Shown piece by piece: positions 7,805 through 14,972 of a stretch of 29,750 nucleotides of DNA (positions are counted from its first letter, which is position 1; each line of letters opens with the position of its first letter). Location of the stretch: NCBI GenBank assembly GCA_024279575.1, contig JAJRRJ010000071.1, forward strand, positions 1 through 29,750, in the 5' to 3' direction. The notes beneath the pieces were generated by a model. That model made no database searches, was not told where the DNA came from, and saw nothing but the letters and a program-made list of their open reading frames with translations. The stretch comes from Alphaproteobacteria bacterium. Lineage in GTDB: Bacteria > Pseudomonadota > Alphaproteobacteria > Rhizobiales > Devosiaceae. Both the position numbers and the translations under genes were made by a program.

Positions 7805-8586
7805 CTCAACGGCCTTCCACAAGGCTCTCCCCCGCATTGGCCAACTTGTATTTGGACAAGGTCGATGAAGAAATTACCGGGCGCGGGGTACGTTTGGTTC
7901 GCTATGCAGATGATTTTGTTTTGCTTTGCAAAAGGAAAAAGACTGCTGAAAATGCCTTGGAAGATATTAAAAACCTGTTGGCAGAACATGGGCTGGAATT
8001 ACACCCGCAAAAAACAAAGATCACCAGTTTCAAACAAGGGTTTCGTTTTTTAGGCCATGTATTTGTGCGTTCGTTGTTGTTTCAGGATACAGCTCTGGAT
8101 GAAACCCCCAGGGAGGATGCTCTTGAGGCCATTCAGCTAACCTTGAGTTCCGATACCAAAGCAGAGCAAAAACGACTAAAAGAGATCGATGCAGATCCAG
8201 CAGCTGCCCTGAGCGGGTCAACACCTGAAGATTCGTCGCTCTCGCGGCGTTGGCGTACTTTTTATGTGCTGGAGCCGGGCCGGCGACTGGCCGTATCAGG
8301 GGAGGCTTTCGTGGTAATGGAGGGTGAAACCCGACTGCTTGGCATTTCTGCCGCCAAGGTAGGACGGATCGAGATTGGCAAGGATGTATTGATCGACACC
8401 GCGGCCCTTGATTTGGCCAGCGATCATCAGGTGCCATTGGTGCGGCTTAATGGATATGGCGCGCCCTGTGGAAAGTGGTTGCCAACCGGCATGGATCACG
8501 CAAAGCGTCATCTTGCTCAATTTTCTTTGAGCACAGATGAAGCGCGCTCCCTGGGCGTGGCCCGAAAAATCGTGGAAGCGCAGATA
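7805..8586 (+). pseudogene. RT-Cas1 fusion gene remnant (reverse transcriptase + Cas1 N-terminal domain)
   Basis: Broken gene for a CRISPR spacer-acquisition protein of the reverse transcriptase-Cas1 type. The visible part opens with RT motif GLPQGSP (7811-7831), then a frameshift, probably from loss of a few bases (expected GLPQGSP..P.LANLYLD), into the frame beginning at 7837. That frame contains LANLYLDKVDEE, the catalytic VRLVRYADDFVLLCK (YADD), LHPQKTKI and GFRFLGHVFVRS. After a linker of about 55 residues comes a Cas1 N-terminal beta domain: RRWRTFYVLEPGRRLAVSG, AKVGRIEIGKDVLI, LVRLNGYG, LAQFSLS and GVARKIVEAQI. The upstream RT motifs and the whole catalytic alpha-helical half of Cas1 are missing, so it cannot act as an integrase. 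The left break lies right after the exporter stop; the right break joins IS3-like sequence in frame. No cas2, effector genes or repeat array are in the window. Confidence 0.87.
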
Positions 8587-8745
8587 ATGCGTGATACTGA
8601 GACAGGCAGAAAACCAGATGCAATTTGTGTTGAGAACGGCCCGGAATATATCAGTGGTACGCTGCATTTATGGGCGCAGAAGTGCGGCATTGAGCTGATT
8701 TATTCAGCCGGAAAAGCCTTAGCAAAATGCTTACATCGAGCGATA
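8587..8745 (+). mobile_element. IS3-family transposase (OrfB) fragment
   Basis: Short remnant of the DDE integrase core of an IS3-type transposase, joined in frame to the Cas1 remnant. Seen: TGRKPDAICVENGPEYISG, then TLHLWAQKCGIELIY, matching the family pattern G.P..I..DNGPEF......WA...GI.L.f..PGKP.QNA.IE. The catalytic Asp of DNGPE is Glu here. At about 8710 the frame shifts: the continuing motif QNAYIERY is read in another frame at about 8721-8744, just after an in-frame TAG. No terminal inverted repeats or target duplications could be identified. It is a dead fragment and probably marks the insertion or deletion that truncated cas1. Confidence 0.75.
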
Positions 8746-8757
8746 CATAGTTCATAC

Positions 8758-8788
8758 GCATAATTGATGCGCATAATTGACGCGCATG
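8758..8788. repeat. Short tandem repeat, 13-bp unit
   Basis: Two adjacent 13-bp copies, GCATAATTGATGC (8758-8770) and GCATAATTGACGC (8771-8783), followed by a partial third copy starting GCATGAA. The repeat lies between the transposase fragment and ccdA. It could be a slippage product or a leftover operator; the ccd promoter should be near here, but no role can be assigned. Confidence 0.6.
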
Positions 8789-8824
8789 AAATTTTAGGAC
8801 ATAACTGCGATATTGGAGAACCCC

Positions 8825-9058
8825 ATGGCAATTGCAAACTCAAGAAAACCTACGAACCTTTAATTAGACAGTTCGTTACTCGTCGAAGCTAAAAAGTTAA
8901 AAATTAACTTGTCACGAGCGGCTGAATCAGGTGTTCGATTGGCTGTAATGCATGCTCAATCGGAAAAATGGAAGGCTGATAATGCCGAGGCTTTGGAAAG
9001 CTCTAACACATTTGCAGCAAAGAATGGACTGCCCTTGCAGCAATTTCGACAATTCTAA
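8825..9058 (+). pseudogene. ccdA: CcdA-like antitoxin gene with in-frame stop at codon 13
   Basis: Antitoxin of the CcdAB toxin-antitoxin pair, which normally dimerises, binds its own promoter and neutralises CcdB. The reading frame from ATG 8825 (GGAG ribosome site 6-7 bases upstream) gives MAIANSRKPTNL, then TAA at 8861-8863. It then continues without shift as LDSSLLVEAKKLKINLSRAA, ESGVRLAVMHAQSEKWKADN, AEALESSNTFAAKNGLPLQQ, FRQF to the stop at 9056. The N-terminal part corresponds to the ribbon-helix-helix DNA-binding domain. The part after ATG 8948 corresponds to the CcdB-binding tail and could be made from an internal start, but no good ribosome site precedes it. The stop overlaps the toxin ATG by one base (TAATG), the normal coupling. 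Damage could be real or a sequencing error; the rest of the frame is clean. Confidence 0.82.
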
Positions 9059-9357
9059 TGGCAAAATACGATACTTATCCAAACCCTGATGGCACAGGAC
9101 TATTGCTCGATATTCAATCAGATTTGTTAGAGGGATTGAATACACGCGTTGTCGTCCCCCTGCTCCCCATGACCAAAGCCCCAATACCAGCCAAGCGCCT
9201 AAATCCAATTTTCCATATCAACAATGTAGATTATGTAATGATCACGCAATTTTTGTCTGCCGTGCCAAGAAGCATTCTCAAAAATCAAATCCGCAATATC
9301 GATGATAAATCGGACGAAGTAACAATTGCTGTTGATATGTTAACTCAGGGGGTTTGA
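9058..9357 (+). CDS. ccdB: CcdB-like toxin (DNA gyrase poison)
   Basis: Toxin of the ccd system, 99 aa, family length about 101. In E. coli CcdB traps the GyrA-DNA cleavage complex. Family landmarks are MAKYDTYPNPDGTGLLLDIQ (start of the SH3-like fold), SDLLEGLNTRVVVPLLP, RLNPIFHINNVDYVMITQFL, SAVPRSILKN and the C-terminal helix DEVTIAVDMLTQGV. The end QGV replaces WGI, the gyrase-poisoning tip of F-plasmid CcdB; from memory, the Vibrio fischeri homologue also lacks the Trp, so loss of toxicity cannot be assumed. The gene is intact and overlaps the damaged antitoxin gene. How the cell tolerates it is open: an internally started antitoxin, low expression, resistant gyrase, or another CcdA elsewhere. 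Confidence 0.9.
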   Translation: MAKYDTYPNPDGTGLLLDIQSDLLEGLNTRVVVPLLPMTKAPIPAKRLNPIFHINNVDYVMITQFLSAVPRSILKNQIRNIDDKSDEVTIAVDMLTQGV

Positions 9358-9411
9358 TACGTTCCCAGACCATATTGACACCATAATTTCTGGTAATCTC
9401 TGAATGAATAA

Positions 9412-9770
9412 GAATATTGGTCGCGGGCTTTTAACGCCACACGGCCAGACCGCCTGATTGAAACAACAGGTGCCGCAGCGATCAACGCCTATGAGGTAAA
9501 GCTGAAAAAGCTAAAATCCAAAAAAGCTCTATTCACCGAAAATCCAGCTAAAAACCTGCCCTTAATCAAGACTTTGATCAATCTTTTCGAACCGCTCTGG
9601 CGTTTCTGGCAAATCCTTGGGATCTCTGGACTTCTAACACCCCAGACCACCGGAAAACCCTTATTGCGGCTTTGAGCCCTCCGCCACATAAAGCCATAAT
9701 TCATAGCGCACGGAAGCAAACTTTGATCTCAAAATTTGCGCAGCATGCACGTAAAACAAAGGAAATATAG
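9412..9770 (+). pseudogene. Large serine recombinase, C-terminal remnant
   Basis: Decayed 3' end of a site-specific serine recombinase (resolvase/invertase type with long C-terminal region). The first frame reads ...RPDRLIETTGAAAINAYEVK, LKKLKSKKALFTENPAKNL. The frame shifts by one at about 9562-9570 and continues DFDQSFRTALAFLANPWDLW, TSNTPDHRKTLIAAL to a TAG at 9768. The F..AL.FLANPW.LW......RKT sequence, preceded by an 'I..TS...I.AYE..I..L' coiled stretch, is a pattern I recognise from the C-termini of these recombinases. The catalytic serine domain and zinc ribbon are absent. It probably once mobilised part of this island. 9358-9411 is unassigned. Confidence 0.72.
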
Positions 9771-9806
9771 CCAGATAGCAGACTCATAATTGAGTCGTCA
9801 GGCTAT
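9767..9806. terminator. Stem-loop at the end of the recombinase remnant, weak terminator candidate
   Basis: Inner stem GACTCA-TAAT-TGAGTC (9781-9796) nested in an outer pair ATAGCC/GGCTAT (9767-9772 and 9801-9806). Neither strand shows a proper T-run afterwards. It overlaps the recombinase stop and lies about 70 bases beyond the iolA stop on the other strand, so it could serve either. The structure is seen; the function is uncertain. Confidence 0.35.
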
Positions 9807-9874
9807 ATCCCCATATCAGCGTGCAGTTTGTTTGGTGTGATGATTAATGCAATTTCCACGTTGTCCTTCATGCT

Positions 9875-11377
9875 CTATCCCAGTGTTGGCATTGTGAATT
9901 CAGGATCTGCCCGCATACCTGACGGCCAACGCGTGGTGGTGGTTTTAATACGGGTGAAAAACCGGACCCCTTCCATCCCGTGCATATGATGGTCGCCAAA
10001 GATCGACAATTTCCAACCACCAAAGCTGTGAAACGCCATCGGCACCGGAATGGGCACATTGATGCCAACCATGCCGACCTCAATGTCTTGGCTGAAGTTG
10101 CGCGCCACATCGCCATCACGGGTAAAAACAGCCGTGCCATTGGCGTATTCGTGCCCATGGATCAAATCAACGGCATCCTGGTAAGATTGCTTGCGCACGA
10201 TCGCCAGCACCGGCCCAAAGATTTCCCCGCGATAGCAGGCCATGTCTTCGGTTACATTGTCCAATAGCGTGCCGCCGGTGAAAAATCCGTTTTCATAACC
10301 CTGTTTTTTCTGCCGGTAATTACGGCCATCAACCGCAACCCTGGCCCCCTGTGCCTCACCGCTATCAATATAGCCCTCGACCTTGGCCAGATGCTGCGCG
10401 GTAATCAGCGGTCCCATCTCTGAAGCCGGGTCCGATGCCGGACCAATTTTCAGGGCCTCGATCTGCGGGATCAGCTTTTCAATCAGCGCATCCGCCACCG
10501 CATCGGTGACCGGAACCGCCACCGAAATCGCCATGCAGCGCTCGCCTGCCGAGCCAAAACCGGCCCCCATCAGCGCACTTGCGGCCATGTCCAAATCGGC
10601 ATCCGGCATGATGATCATATGATTTTTCGCGCCACCGAGCGCCTGCACACGTTTGCCATTGGCGGTTCCGGTTTGGTGGATATAGCGCGCAATCGGGGTC
10701 GAGCCAACAAAGCTCACAGCTTTAACATCAGGGTGATGCAACAGCGCGTCCACCGCCACCTTGTCACCATGCACAACGTTAAACACCCCGTCCGGCAGGC
10801 CGGCTTCGGTCAACCATTCGGCCAGCAGCACGGCAGCCGACGGGTCGCGCTCAGACGGTTTCAGGATAAAGGTATTGCCGGTGGCCAGTGCGATCGGAAA
10901 CATCCACATCGGCACCATAACCGGAAAATTGAACGGCGTGATACCGGCGCAAACGCCCAGAGATTGCCGGACCATATAGCAGTCAACACCGGTGCCGACA
11001 TTTTCGCTAAACTCCCCCTTCAGGAAGGTCGGCGCCGAGGTTGCAAACTCCACCACTTCCAGCCCGCGCGTAACCTCGCCCAGCGCATCATCATGGGTTT
11101 TGCCATGCTCGGCTGAAATAATGGCAGCCAGCTGATCGCCCCGTTCCCACAGAATGTTTTTGAAGCGGTCCAGAATGCGGGCGCGGCGCAGCGCCGGAGT
11201 TTTTGACCATTTCGGCCATGCGGCCTTTGCGGCTGCCACGGCGGCATCAACATCGCCAACCGCTGCCAGAACCACGGTTTTTTCGGCCTCGCCTGTGGCG
11301 GGGTTAAAAACCTCCTGCGTGCGATCAGACCGGCCCTTGTAGGCGGTACCATTGATGAAATGAACGATCTGGTCCAT
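9875..11377 (-). CDS. iolA: Methylmalonate/malonate-semialdehyde dehydrogenase (CoA-acylating)
   Basis: Cytosolic aldehyde dehydrogenase, 500 aa, that converts malonate semialdehyde (last inositol intermediate) or methylmalonate semialdehyde to acetyl- or propionyl-CoA with NAD+. Landmarks are ITPFNFPVMVPMWMFPIALA, the NAD-binding stretch LKPSERDPSA, SFVGSTPIARYIH, ALGGAKNHMIIMPDAD and the active-site GFGSAGERCMAIS with Cys281. The end PMAFHSFGGWKLSIFGDHHM is typical of MmsA/IolA. It starts at ATG 11377 and is last in the iolCDEBA transcript, 63 bases after iolB. The symbol mmsA is used for the same family; position in the iol operon favours iolA. Confidence 0.95.
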   Translation of the reverse strand: MDQIVHFINGTAYKGRSDRTQEVFNPATGEAEKTVVLAAVGDVDAAVAAAKAAWPKWSKTPALRRARILDRFKNILWERGDQLAAIISAEHGKTHDDALGEVTRGLEVVEFATSAPTFLKGEFSENVGTGVDCYMVRQSLGVCAGITPFNFPVMVPMWMFPIALATGNTFILKPSERDPSAAVLLAEWLTEAGLPDGVFNVVHGDKVAVDALLHHPDVKAVSFVGSTPIARYIHQTGTANGKRVQALGGAKNHMIIMPDADLDMAASALMGAGFGSAGERCMAISVAVPVTDAVADALIEKLIPQIEALKIGPASDPASEMGPLITAQHLAKVEGYIDSGEAQGARVAVDGRNYRQKKQGYENGFFTGGTLLDNVTEDMACYRGEIFGPVLAIVRKQSYQDAVDLIHGHEYANGTAVFTRDGDVARNFSQDIEVGMVGINVPIPVPMAFHSFGGWKLSIFGDHHMHGMEGVRFFTRIKTTTTRWPSGMRADPEFTMPTLG

Positions 11378-11440
11378 GGGATATCCTTTGTTATTTTAAA
11401 TTGGACACGAAGCAGTATCCTGCTTTTGGAAGGTTTGATT

Positions 11441-12247
11441 TCAGACGTCGCGTTGAAAAATCCAGTCATGGTCCGGGTGGTTCTGAAACTGCCATTTGCG
11501 CAGCGGCCCAGCCATGACATTGAGGTAATACATCTCGTAGCCATAGGGCGCGCCGCAGGGGTGGTGGCCGCGGGGCACAAGCACCACATCACCATCATTC
11601 ACAGCCATGGTTTCATCCAGCTCGCCGTCTTCGGTGAATACCCGCTGAAAGCCAAAGCCCTGCGCGGGGTTCAGCCGGTGATAATAGGTTTCCTCCAGAT
11701 AGGTCATATCGGGGAAGTTATCTTCGTCATGCCGGTGCGGCGGATAGGACGACCAATGGCCCTGCGGGGTGAAAACCTCGGTCACCAACAGGCTGTCGGC
11801 AACGTCGCGGTTTTCCATGGCTATGTTATGAATATAGCGCGTATTGGCCCCTTTGCCGCGCTCTTCCAGCTCAATGCCCGCCGGCCCGATCACCGCCGCC
11901 TTATGGCCGCCCAGCCCCGGGGCCGAGCACACGGCGAGCACACAATCGGTGCTGGCGATCACCGACCACTCAGTCCCGTTTGGCACATAGGCGCAGGCGG
12001 GTGGCAGGCGTTCAAACACGCTCATGCGCTCGCCCAACTCACCAAAATCCTGCCCTGCGACAGAAACCAGTGCCTTGCCCTCGACCAACACGAGGATCAC
12101 CTCGCGGTCACCGGTTTGCTCCCGCGCCTGCTCCCCGGCTTTCAGATGATAAAGCCCAAAACCGACATATTTCCAGCCCGCTGATTTCGGGCTGATATCA
12201 TGCCGCTTTCCGGTTTTGCCTTTCGGCTTTCGCAATAGGTTTGCCAT
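11441..12247 (-). CDS. iolB: 5-deoxy-glucuronate isomerase
   Basis: Cupin-fold metal enzyme, 268 aa, that isomerises 5-deoxy-D-glucuronate to 2-deoxy-5-keto-D-gluconate. Seen: N-terminal GWKYVGFGLYHLKAGE, middle HRHDEDNFPDMTYLEETYYH with the metal-binding His/Glu cluster (YPPHRHDED...EETYYHR), and MAVNDGDVVLVPRGHHPCGA, then YGYEMYYLNVMAG, all characteristic of IolB. The start ATG at 12247 lies two bases after the iolE stop, so translation is coupled. It is fourth in the iolCDEBA operon. Confidence 0.96.
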   Translation of the reverse strand: MANLLRKPKGKTGKRHDISPKSAGWKYVGFGLYHLKAGEQAREQTGDREVILVLVEGKALVSVAGQDFGELGERMSVFERLPPACAYVPNGTEWSVIASTDCVLAVCSAPGLGGHKAAVIGPAGIELEERGKGANTRYIHNIAMENRDVADSLLVTEVFTPQGHWSSYPPHRHDEDNFPDMTYLEETYYHRLNPAQGFGFQRVFTEDGELDETMAVNDGDVVLVPRGHHPCGAPYGYEMYYLNVMAGPLRKWQFQNHPDHDWIFQRDV

Positions 12248-12249
12248 AG

Positions 12250-13149
12250 CTACCCCCTGTCCAATCCGACATTTTTTGCCATTTGTTTCAATGCTTTCAG
12301 CCCCATGGACTGATATTCAAACGGGTTCCTTTGCTCGGGGTCCTGTTCGGCCTCGATCACCAGCCAGCCATAATAACTGTGCTGTGCCGCAACGCTGAGC
12401 ACTGGCTCAAACCGCACGCAGCCCTCCGGGTCACCCGGCACGGTAAACACCCCGCGCCGCACCCCCTCAAGAAACGACAGGTCTTTTTCTCGCACCTGTT
12501 GCATTATATCTGCGCGAATGTTTTTGGCATGAATATGCGCCACCCGCCCCATGTGGCGGGCCAATACCTCTGCCGGGTCACCACCGCCAAAATAGCAATG
12601 GCCGGTATCAAACAGCAGCCTGGTTACGGGGCCGGTGGCGGCCATGAAGCGGTCTATATCTTCGGGCGTTTCAACAATGGTGCCCATGTGATGATGATAA
12701 ACCAGCGTGATGCCCTGTTCTTCGCAATATTGCGCAATGGCCTCAACATCCGCACCAAATGGCTCCCACTGATCATCAGCCAGACAGGGCTTTTTGTTCA
12801 CCGCCACATCATCAGCCCCATGGACTGCATTGGAGGTTTCGCAGGTGATACACACAGTGCAGCCCATGGCCTTGAGCAGATCAAGATGCGGCTGTATTGC
12901 CTTTTTCTCGTCCTCAACCGAATGCGTCAGCAGATTCAGCGAATGCCAGCCCGAGACAAAACGTAAGCCATATGGTGCCAGAGCCTTTGTCAACGCTTTG
13001 GGGGTCGATGGCATTTTATGGCCCTTTTCAATGCCGTCAAAGCCTATTTCGCTGGCCTCCCGCAAGCACTGCTCAAGGCTGATATGCGCGCCAAGGCTCT
13101 GGTCATCATCATTGGACCATGCAATCGGGTTGGTGCCGTAAAGGATCAT
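12250..13149 (-). CDS. iolE: Myo-inosose-2 dehydratase
   Basis: TIM-barrel enzyme of the xylose-isomerase-like family, 299 aa, that dehydrates scyllo-inosose to a trihydroxycyclohexanedione. The N-terminus TNPIAWSNDDDQSLGAHISL and then EASEIGFDGIEKGHKMP are typical of IolE. Metal-site stretches include LVYHHHMGTIVET, LLFDTGHCYFGGGDPAE, VAHIHAKNI and the late WLVIEAEQDP. The start ATG at 13149 overlaps the iolD stop in an ATGA. It works directly after IolG and before IolD in the pathway. Confidence 0.96.
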   Translation of the reverse strand: MILYGTNPIAWSNDDDQSLGAHISLEQCLREASEIGFDGIEKGHKMPSTPKALTKALAPYGLRFVSGWHSLNLLTHSVEDEKKAIQPHLDLLKAMGCTVCITCETSNAVHGADDVAVNKKPCLADDQWEPFGADVEAIAQYCEEQGITLVYHHHMGTIVETPEDIDRFMAATGPVTRLLFDTGHCYFGGGDPAEVLARHMGRVAHIHAKNIRADIMQQVREKDLSFLEGVRRGVFTVPGDPEGCVRFEPVLSVAAQHSYYGWLVIEAEQDPEQRNPFEYQSMGLKALKQMAKNVGLDRG

Positions 13150-14972
13150 GACTTGTTTCTTTCTTTCAGCGCAGCCTCATAAGCAGCGCGGGCTTCGTTG
13201 ACTTCGGGGCGGGTCGAAACCTCAGGCACCGCCACCTCCCACCAGCAGCTTCCCGCCTCGGTGGAGGGATAAGGATCCGTATCGAGCACAAACACCTCAA
13301 CCCCTTTGCCGGTGCGCGCGGCCAGCGCCTGTTCCAGCTCGGCAATCGAGGCCACCTTTTGCGATGTCGCCCCCATAGCGGCGCTATGCTGCACAAAATC
13401 TATCGCTGACGGGGTTTCATGGCTGGCATGGTCCAACAGGTTATTGAACTCGGCATTTCCGGTGCTCATTTGCAAGCGGTTAATGCAGCCATAGCCACGA
13501 TTATCGGTGATGATCAGGGTAAAATCCATGCCCATCACCACCGCTGTTGCCAGCTCTGAATTGGCCATCATATAGGTGCCATCTCCGGTAAAACAAATTA
13601 CATCCCGAGCAGGCTCGGCCATCTTCAGCCCCATAGCGCCCGCAATTTCATAGCCCATGCAGCTATAGCCATATTCCATATGGTAGCTGCCCGGATTGCC
13701 AGCCTTCCAGAGCTTGTGCAGCTCACCCGTCATGGTGCCAGCGGCGCAGATCACAACCGTATCTTTGCTGGCCGCCCGCTGCACCGCACCAATCACTTGC
13801 ATGTCGGTGGGCAGGGTGTTGCCTGCCAACGGGGCGGCTGTCACGGCGTCCACTTCGCCAAACCAGTTGGATCGAAGGCTTTTCGGCTGTTCCTGCGAGC
13901 GGTAATCACCAAGCGCCGCCCCGAGCAATTCCAACCCGATGCGCGCATCCGCTACCAGCGACATCGCCCTGTGCTTGAGGCTGTCATAAGGCTGCACATT
14001 CAGCGCCAGTATTTTGCGCGCCGGGTTTTTGAACAAGGCCCATGAGCCGGTGGTGAAATCCTGAAAGCGGGTGCCAATGCCAAACACCAAATCCGCCTCG
14101 GCGCAAACCGCATTGGCGCTGTCAGCCCCCGTAACGCCCACAGGCCCGAAGTTTAGCTTATGGTCCCATGGCAAGGCGGATTTTCCCGCCTGCGTTTCGA
14201 CCACTGGAATGTTATGGACTTCAGCAAAGCGGCGCAGCGCGCCACAAGCTTCGGCATAATGCACCCCGCCGCCTGCCACGATCACCGGATTTTTAGCGGC
14301 TTTCAGCGCCGCAACTGCACGGGCAAGCTCGCCAGCATCAGGCGCGGGCCGCCGGATATGCCATGTCTTTTTCTCAAACATAGGCAGGGGGAAATTATAG
14401 GCTTCGGCCTGCACATCCTGACAAAATGCCAGCGTTACCGGCCCGCAAATGGCGGGGTCTGTCAGCGTGTGAAACGCCCGTGGCAAGGCCGTAAGCAGCT
14501 GCTCGGGGCGAGTAATACGGTCAAAATACCGGCTAACCGGCTTAAAGCAATCATTGGCGCTAACCGTGCCATCGCTAAAATCCTCAACCTGTTGCAGCAC
14601 CGGATCCGGACCGCGATTGGCAAACACATCACCGGGAATTAACAGCACCGGCAAGCGGTTCACATGCGCCAGCGCTGCCGCTGTCACCATATTGGTGGCG
14701 CCGGGCCCGATAGAGCTGCTGACCGCCATGGCGCGCTTGCGGTTCAGCTGTTTGGCATAGGCAATGGCGGCATGGGCCATGGTCTGCTCGTTATGGCCAC
14801 GATAGGTTGGCAGACGGTCGCGTGCCTCATAAAGCGCCTCGCCAATTCCAGCCACATTGCCATGGCCGAAAATCGCCCAGACCCCCTCGATAATCCGGTC
14901 GCCATCCTCGTTAAACTGGTTTTCGATATAGCGCACCATGGCCTGTGCAGCAGTTAAGCGGATGCTTGTCAT
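13146..14972 (-). CDS. iolD: 3D-(3,5/4)-trihydroxycyclohexane-1,2-dione acylhydrolase (ring opening)
   Basis: Thiamine-diphosphate enzyme, 608 aa from the chosen start, that opens the ring to 5-deoxy-glucuronate. The three ThDP-family domains are visible. The N-terminal Pyr domain has AIFGHGNVAGIGEALYEAR, RGHNEQTMAHAAIAYA and SSSIGPGATNMVTAAALAH. The central domain has NPVIVAGGGVHYAEACGALR. The C-terminal PP domain has the cofactor motif CFTGDGTYMMANSELATAV and then ITDNRGYGCINRLQ. I start it at ATG 14972 (MTSIRLTAAQAM) because it overlaps the iolC stop in an ATGA and has GAGGA upstream; the frame is open to 15008, but that would overlap iolC by 40 bases. Confidence 0.96.
   Translation of the reverse strand: MTSIRLTAAQAMVRYIENQFNEDGDRIIEGVWAIFGHGNVAGIGEALYEARDRLPTYRGHNEQTMAHAAIAYAKQLNRKRAMAVSSSIGPGATNMVTAAALAHVNRLPVLLIPGDVFANRGPDPVLQQVEDFSDGTVSANDCFKPVSRYFDRITRPEQLLTALPRAFHTLTDPAICGPVTLAFCQDVQAEAYNFPLPMFEKKTWHIRRPAPDAGELARAVAALKAAKNPVIVAGGGVHYAEACGALRRFAEVHNIPVVETQAGKSALPWDHKLNFGPVGVTGADSANAVCAEADLVFGIGTRFQDFTTGSWALFKNPARKILALNVQPYDSLKHRAMSLVADARIGLELLGAALGDYRSQEQPKSLRSNWFGEVDAVTAAPLAGNTLPTDMQVIGAVQRAASKDTVVICAAGTMTGELHKLWKAGNPGSYHMEYGYSCMGYEIAGAMGLKMAEPARDVICFTGDGTYMMANSELATAVVMGMDFTLIITDNRGYGCINRLQMSTGNAEFNNLLDHASHETPSAIDFVQHSAAMGATSQKVASIAELEQALAARTGKGVEVFVLDTDPYPSTEAGSCWWEVAVPEVSTRPEVNEARAAYEAALKERNKS

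Noticed and set aside
9340..9357. CcdB C-terminus QGV instead of WGI as proof of a dead toxin
   Set aside because: The Trp matters in F-plasmid CcdB, but as far as I recall other active homologues lack it, so inactivity cannot be concluded.
7789..9870. Search for a CRISPR repeat array near the RT-Cas1 remnant
   Set aside because: No spaced repeats of 25-40 bases are present; the only repeat is a 13-bp tandem one at 8758-8788.
11360..12184. Long plus-strand ORF (274 codons) opposite iolB
   Set aside because: It is the antisense of iolB and the start of iolA; the iolB and iolA translations match their families along their full length.
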